Shown here: piece after piece, positions 55,593 to 64,000 of the stretch
Layout: every line of letters starts with the position of its first letter
How positions within the stretch are numbered: the first letter of the stretch is position 1
The notes under the pieces: model-generated
The model's database searches: none
What the model was told of the DNA's origin: nothing
The model's input: only the letters and a program-made list of their open reading frames with translations
DNA from: Boletus sp. NGJ
Taxonomy: Eukaryota > Basidiomycota > Agaricomycetes > Boletales > Boletaceae
Direction of reading: 5' to 3'
DNA length: 64,000 bases
Assembly (NCBI GenBank): GCA_019096195.1
Contig: JAGTXK010000027.1
Coordinates: forward strand, 434,001 to 498,000
Program-made: the position numbers and the translations under genes

Positions 55593-57794
55593 ATGCTATC
55601 ACGAAACACAATCGCATCTCTTCGCTGCACCCGTGGCACCAGCAAATACAGTGTCCGAAACTTGTCGGCAAGAGCCTCTACTATTCTCGGCGCGTTGGAC
55701 ATACCCTTCACGACAGAGGTCCCAGGAGTGTACGACGGAAGATGGGGAGGAAGCGGTGACATTCTTGAGAGCGTCTGTCCAACCACCGGTGAAGTCTTGG
55801 CACGTGTCCAGTCAGTACGTCCTCTTTCATCCCATTATCACCGCCGTCAGGCTGATTCCGGAGTAGGCTTCACCACCCGAGCTGCGCGAAGCCCTGGACA
55901 AGTCCAGAGAAGCATATACATTTCTCAGGAAGTTACCCGCTCCGCAGCGTGGAGATGTGCTGAGACAGCTCCGAGAAGCGCTCGCGGCCAAGGTGAGACG
56001 CGTTAACCGTTTACATCCCGTTGCTCACCGTTTGGGCTCTATTAGCGAGATGCACTCGGTGCACTTGTATCCCTCGAGATGGGTAAGATCAAGACAGAAG
56101 GTATCGGTGAAGTACAAGAATTCGTGGATATTGTACGGCGGAACATGCTGCTCAGGTGCACACTAATCATTCGATTATGTAGTGTGATTATGCTGTCGGC
56201 TTGTCGCGGATGATGAATGGCAGGGTCGTGGCATCAGAGCGCCCTGGTCACTCCATTCTGGAAGGTTAGCTCAGTCCCAGTAGACTTTCTTCTTTTTTAA
56301 TAGCGTCGTTTTTGTTGACCCTCTTTCACATGTAGTGCCAAATCCTCTCGGTGTCGTCGGCGTCTTGACGGCGTTCAACTTCCCTGTCGCGGTCTACGGA
56401 TGGTGCGTATTTGGATCTATTCCTCCGCCCCTTGCAAGTACGGTCGGATCTTACCACCGCCTCCACTCAGGAATTTCTCGCTGTCTTTTGCAGCTGGAAA
56501 TGCAAATGTTTGGAAGCCTTCGCCTACTACTTCCCTGTGTGCTATCGCGGTGACAAAGATAATTGCCGACGTATTGGAACGCAATGGGATCCCAGGCGCT
56601 GCATCTACCCTTGTTACCGGAGGCAAGGACCTTGGTGAGGCTATTGTCAATGATGCGGATATCCCATTAGGTTAGGTGTTCAAGGCCGCTGTCTCCTTAA
56701 TACTCACCGTATCTTTTCTAGTGTCATTCACTGGCAGCGAAGCTGTTGGCCGTGTGGTCGGCAGGGCTGTCCAGTCTCGTTTTGGAAAAACGATCCTGGA
56801 GTTGGGAGGAAACAATGGTATGGATTTTGGGCGTCTCATGACTGACCCGAGATATCTAATTTCTCCTTTGGGCTTACAATCATCAAATAGCTTCAATCAT
56901 CATGCCTGATGCGGATTTATCCATGGCTGTACCTGCGCTCTTTTTTGGCGCCGTGGGCACTGCAGGGCAACGGTGCACATCGACAAGGAGACTGTTTCTC
57001 CACCGCGATATCGCCCCACGTTTCCTCGATGCACTCCAGAAACTTTACGCTTCTGTGCGGGTTGGAGATCCGCTCGTTGGAGGCACGCTGCTTGGCCCCT
57101 TGCATACTAGCACCGCAGTCGGGACTTATTCCAATGCTGTTGAAAGACTCCGAGAGAACGGTGCTCAGATATTGACAGGTGGACAGCGATATGACCAGGA
57201 TGGTCTTCGCCAGGGGAACTTTGTACAGCCTACAATTGCGATTCCTAAATCCGTGAATCCGACTGACACCATTTGGAGCACGGAAACATTTGCACCTATA
57301 TTGAATGTTGGTGTTTTCGACGAACTTGAGGAGGCAATTGGCTGGAACAACGGCGTTCCGCAAGGGCTTTCTAGTAGCCTATGGACGCGGGATATGCGGA
57401 ACGTTGGGAAATGGATTGGTCCAGAAGGTTCCGACACTGGGATCGTTAATGTTTGTTCCCGATTGGCTGTGGAGATGTGACCTTTTGACTCTTGTGTTTA
57501 GGTGAATGTTGGCACTAGTGGAGCCGAGATTGGTGCCGCGTTTGGAGGCAACAAGGTTAGTAGTTTGACCTGCGGGCAACTGGATGTCTTCCTCACCCCC
57601 CAATTGTTTGTCTCTTGCAGAGCACGGGCTGGTAAGTTCAACAGTCCAATGGGTCGTGGACTGAGGTTCACGGTCTGTTCAGGGGCCGCGAGTCGGGCGG
57701 TGATGCTTGGAAACAATACGTGCGCTGGAGTGCATGCACTCTAAACTTTTCGGATGCTGCGCCGCTGGCTCAGGGCGTCGATTTTTCGGCATGA
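55593..57794 (+). CDS. Aldehyde dehydrogenase, ALDH7 (antiquitin/alpha-aminoadipic semialdehyde DH) type, probably mitochondrial
   Basis: Oxidises aldehydes with NAD+. ATG at 55593 ([20 protein letters not shown]), a basic, Ser-rich presequence suggesting mitochondria. About ten exons, stop 57792-57794. Motifs: [34 protein letters not shown], the NAD-site [11 protein letters not shown], the general base in TILELGGNN, the catalytic Cys in [27 protein letters not shown], and the ALDH7-specific end: [15 protein letters not shown], then [20 protein letters not shown], then APLAQGVDF. The join near the end needs an 11-nt exon (57621-57631, encoding STG plus two bases of Trp) between introns of 65 and 51 bp. 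Antiquitin acts in lysine breakdown; the fungal substrate is inferred. Confidence 0.93.
57621..57631 (+). other. 11-nt micro-exon of the ALDH7-type gene
   Basis: AGCACGGGCTG is flanked by ctcttgcag and gtaagttc. It is required to keep the frame between GGNK (ending 57555) and [12 protein letters not shown] (from 57683) and restores the family-typical STGWGRESG sequence. Confidence 0.85.
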
Positions 57795-58435
57795 CGGTAA
57801 GGCAATGCCGCCGTGCCCGAACACTGAACAGCTGTACAAAGCACGAGCGCACGTCGGAAATGACTCCACTCTTGTCAATGAGCATTAGTTCAGCATCACG
57901 ACGACGAGAGTTATGAGCCGATGGGCTCAGAACCAGCATGTACGGGAAATACGAGAATAGCGGTGGAAAGTGCGAATTAGTGGCCGTGAGCGATCAGTGA
58001 TATATAAACGTGAGAAGTTGTCCATTTTCAGCCTTGCACCGACAATCCAACTTTGCGACGACTTTCCCTAGTGCCTGTCAAACAGGGTGTCAGGAGATCC
58101 CACGCGAGGGGGGGGGGAGGGGGCCATGAGTATGTTGGCATGTCATCCCGCCCAGGGGGGTTCTGATGCCTGGTTAATTCGGAGGCTGTGTCCCAGTGAA
58201 TGCGGCATCGCTAAGGCGAGGGTAGTCAGTCCTTGTACAATGCCGATTATAAGAGCGTTCGCTGATTATCTTACAGGAGTTTTAACTCCACCCCTACCGT
58301 CATTATCCTCCTCAACATCTCCGCAGTCCTGTAGTCTCTTCGCGGTCCTTGGCTGTACCCTCCGTTGCTCCGTTGCCAGTGCCGAGTTTGCAACTATAAG
58401 GTTGTGAATCCGATCGTCCAGATTCAGCGCCGCCG
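57795..58435. other. Intergenic with a G-rich run
   Basis: Includes a G-rich run on the plus strand at about 58107-58124 (gagggggggggaggggg). No gene is recognised; presumed 5' region of the coiled-coil protein gene. Confidence 0.45.
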
Positions 58436-60228
58436 ATGCAGATACCTGACGACCTTCCCTGGCCCGAGCTGGGCAATGTCTCGAGAGGTGCTACCCGTGG
58501 TAATCAAGGTCAAAAGGGTGCATCAGGGCCTCCTGACCAGGAAGGTCGCTGCGTGTTGCAGCTACGAGTGCAGCCCGGCGTGCTCTCCGTCAAGCTGAAT
58601 CGACGCTCCAGCGAATGGTATCGCACGCTCGACAACGAGGTAAATCGTGCTCTCAAACTCACCAAAACATACTGGAGAAAAGCACGGAGACGCCAAGACT
58701 AGTCAGTAACGAGCATCTTCCCTCCTGTTCGCGTGGTTCCTGTCATTGACATGAATGTGCTTCCGACGCACAGTGATGCTCGTGCCGACCAGGACCATAT
58801 GGAGCTGCATGAATGGCTGCAGCAGCTCAAAGATAAAACCATGTCCCATCTCGAGGTACTCATGCAAAAAGGCGACATTCAAGGCCCTCCATATGTCATG
58901 CCCGATGATATCGAATTAACTTTTCTCCGAAAATTCATCGAGCGACATAATGCGGGCATCCCTCACAATCCTCGCCTTCGCCACCTCGGGCCGAATGCGC
59001 AGCCTTCACATATAGAAGAGTCCATGGAAGTGTCCACGCCTGAATTATCTGACCCAGGATACCCTCCCCCTGGCTTAGTCGACCAGATGGCACGCCTACA
59101 GCCAGGTATGCAAAACTTCCTCCCCATCCTCCTGGATATAGTGAACCAACAAAACTCGCCGTCCAGAGAACGCTTCCGGTGTCTCAAGCCCTAACTATGC
59201 ACATTCGCCGGGGACATCGCACCGTCCTCATCTCATTAGACCCCCATCGTCGCCTTCCACCGCGACGTATGATCAATTGATACAAGAGGCTCGAGCATCA
59301 GGTCAGAGGATATTTGACACATCGAATGGCGTAGTACCGAGGTTTGATTGTACTGCAAGGCCAATTCCTGCAGGATACCAGAACCACACTGTCCAGAGCG
59401 CAGTCGCAGACCCAAGACGCGTTTCAGCGGTATACCGCATGTCTGGAAGCCGAAGCTCGTGCGAAGCGAGAGGTAGCCCTTGCCGAGCAACATCGCGATG
59501 AATTGAGTAAGTGTTAGGGCGCAAGGGCGCGAGAATAGTTTCACTAAACGGTTTAATCAGTGTCTGCGCTACTCTCACGAACACAGACAACGGTCGGTAC
59601 GTAATATGGGTATCAAATCCCCTTTTCCGCGGTTCTCACAAGGTCGTGACAAAGAATATCCACGTCATTCATCCTTGCCTCATGAGGATGTTGGGAATTC
59701 CCAACATACACAACATCCGCAACACAATCAGCAAGACGTAAGATCAGGCATTCATCGGATGAGATGGGCCGGTTAACTCTATGACTTGGCAGTATTCGTC
59801 ACATCATCTTGCGGAGCGCAGGCCTTCGGTTGACATGATGACCCACAACAGTCCTAGGTCGCTCGATTGGCGGCAACCGGATGTGTCGAACTCATATACT
59901 AGTGCATTGGAGGCCATCCCTCAGTCCGAGGTAGGGAAATTTCTGTGTCTGTCTCCTTGGACCTAAATTTACTGAGTAGATGCGATCATCAAGCGACTCC
60001 TTCAAGCCCGAGCGCAAGCACTCGCGCAGCTGGGAGCAGGGTGGTCGGGTTGATATTCACAGTATGTATCCGCGTTGTCATGGACTGGGAGATAATCTGA
60101 CTTTTTGAGGTACTCCAGTTCTTCAAGATGTCACGGGTTTACCACCGCGAAAACGTACACATCACATGGTCGATCCAGGTGGTCACAGTGCCTCCCTGAT
60201 ATCCCAGACGTTGGCACTGCCTCTATAG
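58436..60228 (+). CDS. Unrecognised coiled-coil protein
   Basis: Assembled from about nine exons whose frames join at good splice sites. ATG at 58436 (MQIPDDLPWPELGNVSRGAT), a 63-nt intron (58640-58702) that removes an in-frame TAG, a helical block (LHEWLQQLKDKTMSHLEVLM), an intron from 59106 to 59166, HSPGTSHRPHLIRPPSSPST with YDQLIQEARASGQRIFD, then a coiled coil (YTACLEAEARAKREVALAEQ). Next come a His/Gln-rich segment (HTQHPQHNQQD), LAERRPSVDMMTHNSPRSLD, SFKPERKHSRSWEQGG, and a basic end with LPPRKRTHHMVD; TAG at 60226-60228. No enzyme motif, signal peptide or membrane segment. The exon around 59590 was not resolved. Possibly nuclear. The family is not recognised. Confidence 0.55.
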
Positions 60229-61521
60229 TTTTTATTTTGTGTGCGCTGGCCGCCGCTCGGTATTCATATTTATGCCCGGGGAGGCTCTGATATTCAAAGC
60301 CTTGACATGGGAGATATCGAATACTGCTTTGTCGCTTCGCGCAGCTTCGTAATATCGCTCTCTATTTCATATGCATGGTCGTTTTAATTGCACAACCACG
60401 GACAACCACTCGCTGACTGCATCCGTCTCCCGGCGGCGTCGCTATTCATTGCTTTGCTTGCTTGTGTTATCAGCCTGTATCAGAACCGCTGTATCCCCCC
60501 GCTGCTATTTTATATTCCGAGGTTCGCATCAATCCACTATCCTACCTTGTGAAAATCATCGGATAACGCGAACTGCATTAGGTCCGACCCTTGTTCGCTA
60601 GGCCCATTGTATGGAAGCCTGGGAGGAAATGTTGTTGAAATATCACGGTGACATACCGTCCAAGCGGATTTCATGGCGGCCACATTTGTCTCTCCAATGT
60701 TGATTATTCTGGTGGGACCGGGCGTAACCTCGACTCGCATGATTACCGTGCATATTCCCACCAGATGAGTCCGAACTGATGGGCAAAGCGCAGCCGGGAG
60801 GGTCGAGGATGACCCGGTTATGCTATGTGTCTTTGCGTCTTAGTCTCCGTCCGTCACTCGGAGGTTGTCAGGGCTGTGTTACATAATACAATGTGTATGT
60901 TAGCGTGGGTGTTCCCCGAGCGCTAGCTGGGGGGGGTGCAACGCCGAAGAAAAAAAAAATGCAAGTTGAACCTGTTCGGTCACCAACCAAGTACTCAACC
61001 TCTCCGTGAACCTCCCCCTCACCACCCAACGTCCCCACTGTCCTCTGGCCCACTTCCCGGTTATGACAGATGGCGCACTACGCTTTGACCGGGTGGTCTC
61101 CTGCAGGACCTTCCCAACTCTCTTTGTGCGCGATCACTAGGACCCGTTGAACGCTTTGTCCCAATGTCCGCCCTGTGATGCTCATGATTATGGTACACGC
61201 CTGGACAATAAGGCGCTGTGGTTCCAGTGGTCGGGATAATCGCGTGCCGCCCACGTGTAAACCGCATCTGCATCTGTTAAAAGGCGTTTGTCGTGCCCGT
61301 CACAGATACATTATCCAACTTATCCTCTTCACTCCCGAAACGATCCGTTGTCCAAATCCTTGTCTCCGAGTACTTCTGTGTGTCCTGCACCTTGGAAACG
61401 TCCCTCTGCTTGCCGTGGTTTCGAGAACACACGTCCTGAGCATGATGAATGCGTTACCGTCGCGTCATCCAAAGTATCGTAGTGAGTTTGCCTGATTAAA
61501 TCCAAGGGCAATCAAGGACTG
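60229..61521. other. Intergenic, no gene recognised
   Basis: Nearly 1.3 kb upstream of the CCCH zinc-finger gene. A G-run and A-run (gggggggtgcaacgccgaag, then aaaaaaaaaa) lie near 60930-60960. Short frames on both strands have no family resemblance; an unrecognised 5' exon cannot be excluded. Confidence 0.4.
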
Positions 61522-62883
61522 ATGATCACAAAAGCGAAGCTGTGTCGTAACTTCGCCAACGGAGACTGCCCTTTTGGTCAAAAGTGCAGTTTCCTCCATG
61601 GGCCCGCGTCGGGAATCAAACCCTCTTTCCTTGCACAACAGCTCTTCAATTGGAACGCACTTCTGCCGCAACTACTCGCTCTATCTAACCAGCAAGGAAT
61701 TCAGAAAAAGATGCTACGGCGATCGCCACCGCGGTTCCAGGGACCACAGCTCGTCGACGAGGACCCATCACCACCAACCTCTCTTCTACTCTCCGCATCT
61801 GACTGTGCCTCTGCGGAACAGATGCAAGAGACTAGGCGATTCAGCAGACGGAAGAAATACCCGTGCAGACATTTCATTCGGACAGGAGGCTGGTGTCCGG
61901 CCGGAGCAGAGTGTAGATTGTAAGTCCCCTCGTATATGCCACTGTGGGGGATTTAATTTATCCTCGTTAGTCACCATGACGTGGCTGCATTGCCTTCCGC
62001 AGCTGTTAGGAAGGCGGAACAAGCACCACGATTCGAAACCGATGCATACGGGGATGGAGGCCGAACCATCAGTGGTGGTGTTCTGATGGGTATACAGCTA
62101 CCATCTCCGCGTATCATCCATCATGAGCATTCGGAGCCTCCTCGATGCACTGGAGGTGAGTTGGTGCAACCATGTTCGTCCTCCCGTCACACCTACAAGA
62201 GTGCCACTATTCTCAATGACTTTTCAGACCAACCCATATATTGGCCCAACTACACTTGGCAACCGTGTCAGCCATTTTATGCCACTGTGCCCGCACCGAC
62301 TGCTGTGCCTATTCCCGTCACTGCAGCCCCATCCTCGGTCGTGCAGCACAGTATTTATCCCCCGCCTCAACCGCAAGCACAAACTGTACCGCCAAGTGCA
62401 ACCCAGACTACCCTTCCTTTAGGGGCGTATGAAGTGAACGGAACAACGTACTTTCCAACATCCATGCCTTCCGTTCCCGCGCCTGCTCCTGTGACCTATT
62501 CAGTTCCTGTCCACCCAGCGTCATATCATCATCCGATGGATCGCGTATATCCGTACTATGCACCTCCTACCCTGCCTGGAAGTTGCGACGATATTCGCAA
62601 TCAAACAACGGATGTTCGTCCGCAAACCTCCTTTGATCCTTTTGCCTCGGATCCAATGATGACGAGCGAACTGCCTGTCATTCCCCGACTCGAGGACTAT
62701 CAAATATCGCCTATCCAACATGACGTTCTTCCACTCCCACTTTCGTCACCGTCTGTTCTGACGACCACTAAAGACAAGCTAGAACACGAATTCCCTTATC
62801 GACCTCCGACTCACCAGCGGGTAGGCCACACGCGTCGCATCAGCGTCAACATCAAGAAACAAGATCGCGCCAGCAGTGGCTGA
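61522..62883 (+). CDS. CCCH zinc-finger protein (putative RNA-binding)
   Basis: Three exons: ATG at 61522 (MITKAKLCRNFANGDC), introns 61920-61970 (GTAAGT…GTTAG) and about 62155-62227, stop 62881-62883. Finger 1 is CRNFANGDCPFGQKCSFLH (C-x7-C-x5-C-x3-H). Finger 2 is CRHFIRTGGWCPAGAECRFHH, its last Cys and His separated by the first intron. Tandem CCCH fingers of this type bind single-stranded RNA. The C-terminal ~220 residues are Pro/Thr/Tyr-rich and disordered and end with a conserved-looking basic block (THQRVGHTRRISVNIKKQD). Resembles fungal Lee1-like proteins in layout only. Probable role in mRNA turnover or regulation; targets unknown. Confidence 0.85.
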
Positions 62884-63830
62884 TGGTTAATGTCAGATGG
62901 CACGCCCTGCATCATCTCTTGGCGAGTCCACGTCTTCCTTCTTGGGTCACTTTCTTGGTTTCCAAACGAAAGTTGGAGCGTTGCATGTGTATGTTATCCT
63001 TCAATTTTTTGTTCTCTGCATCCTATGATGTTTGATATTACAACACATGCATGTTTCACCACACCTCATAACCACATTCCCGATTTTTTTTCTTTTAACC
63101 ACTATGTACCACGCGATCATCATCATCTTTCTTTCAACAAGGGACCTTTTTTATCTGTCTTGTTTCATCATGCATCCTGCCTGTAGGTCATACACTTATT
63201 ACGAATATGATGCTGTATATTTTTCAATCATTCCACCTCTAGCACTAGTGATGCCGCGCACAAGCTGGATCGACATCGGTCCTTGCTTCGGACCCGCATC
63301 TACATTTCTCAATTCATACCATCCGATCACATCATGCACACTTGGGACAATGCATCTGAGCTTTCTAAATATCATCTCGAGTTCATTAATGAACACGCGC
63401 GAAGACCCCAAGGCCTCCTCGCTGAGACATTCCTGCCCCTCAAAAATTCGAGTTCAATAAAGAAAAAGAGAAGCTTTCAAACCTTGACTTAGGATTCAAG
63501 AAGCTGATGGTCACAAGGTTGGTATAGGAGTAAAAAGGGAACAAGTAAAAAAAAAATGCCATGTTTGTGTGATACATTACAAGAAAAAAATGCTGGATGC
63601 GTAAATAAATAAATATGGATGGAAGACAAGTCCCAGAGATACCGGTACCCAATCAAAAGAAAGAAAAATAGGGGTCCTTTAAGGATAAAGCATAAAGTTC
63701 TCCATGCCAACTAACCTTGTCATTATGTGCAGCGGAGTTTGGGCGGCTCCGTCGCACCGCGGCTTCGGCTCTCACGGGCCCGGCCGTGCCCAGTGACTGA
63801 GTCCAGGAAAAATTAGGAACGGAATGCGCC
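62884..63830. other. Convergent intergenic region
   Basis: 3' flank of the CCCH gene and of the right-edge gene. AT-rich with several T- and A-runs (63008, 63085, 63548, 63586) and a taaataaataaata stretch at 63602-63615. No gene. Confidence 0.5.
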
Positions 63831-64000
63831 TCACGCAAACAGCTCGGCGCCTTCGATTCCATACGAGAAATCCAAGACCACGATCCTTTGGTCGTGTGAG
63901 GTACTGACGAAAGGGATAAATAAATTCAGCCTTGCGTCCACAGGCGGCCCGGTTCCGGAAGCAAACCTTACCTGACGATCTTCCCAACGTCAAACTTGAC
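63831..64000 (-). CDS. 3' end of an unrecognised gene, partial
   Basis: Reading inward from the right edge on the minus strand, VKFDVGKIV is followed by a GT-AG intron (about 63903-63971) and then STSHDQRIVVLDFSYGIEGA and ELFA with TGA at 63831-63833. Donor (cag|gtaagg) and acceptor (tcgtcag) are good, and both sides read as ordinary protein. The rest of the gene lies outside the window. Family not recognised. Confidence 0.5.

Noticed and set aside
1-64000. Search by eye for transposable elements
   Set aside because: No transposase, reverse transcriptase, integrase, LINE or SINE-like sequence or long terminal repeat could be recognised; the large direct repeat is a gene duplication.
1-64000. 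tRNA or rRNA genes
   Set aside because: No cloverleaf with the usual A- and B-box sequences was found by eye; a tRNA scan could still find one.

Overview
This window is nuclear DNA from a filamentous basidiomycete, most likely an Agaricomycete. The genes are split by many short introns (roughly 47-80 bp, GT-AG with a few GC-AG), spacing is tight, and there is a Clp1-type gene, known from mushroom sexual development. Orthologues of SET1, IRE1, JIP5, cytosolic seryl-tRNA synthetase, mitochondrial bL28 and ALDH7 are recognisable. Ankyrin and NACHT pieces recall Cantharellales-type genomes, but the genus is not determined. All gene models were spliced by eye by joining reading frames at splice signals; no search was run.

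Layout. 1-4.1 kb: the end of a GTPase-like gene, two degraded scraps (one with an ankyrin repeat) and an intact 2-oxoglutarate/Fe(II) dioxygenase. 4.6-10.8 kb, all minus: a Tag1-like membrane protein, a SET/MYND protein and a NACHT-type NTPase. 11.9-12.9 kb: the Clp1-like gene. 14.3-20.1 kb: a family of secreted glutamic (G1, eqolisin) peptidases, with two intact near-identical copies and shuffled relics, one fused to a decayed piece of the neighbouring SET1 gene. 20.7-25.0 kb: SET1. 25.8-30.0 kb: a single-pass membrane protein and an Lpx1-like alpha/beta hydrolase. 30.2-34.4 kb: a decayed DUF3684 (HATPase-fold) gene. 34.6-39.6 kb: a DUF1308 protein and an NT-C2 protein sharing a 47-bp divergent intergenic space, then bL28m. 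41.0-45.2 kb: two proteins of unknown function. 45.6-53.5 kb: seryl-tRNA synthetase, IRE1 and JIP5 (the last two divergent). 54.1-55.0 kb: a decayed partial copy of JIP5. 55.6-62.9 kb: an ALDH7-type dehydrogenase with an 11-nt exon, an unrecognised coiled-coil protein and a CCCH zinc-finger protein. The 3' end of a minus-strand gene lies at the right edge.

The genes do not form one pathway. Most are housekeeping or regulatory: H3K4 methylation, ER stress sensing, ribosome biogenesis, translation. The peptidase cluster is the accessory part. The recurring theme is local duplication followed by decay: peptidase copies, a SET1 piece, a JIP5 piece, and an exon duplication inside the DUF3684 gene. 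I saw no recognisable transposon, retroelement or CRISPR array, and no tRNA gene I could support.
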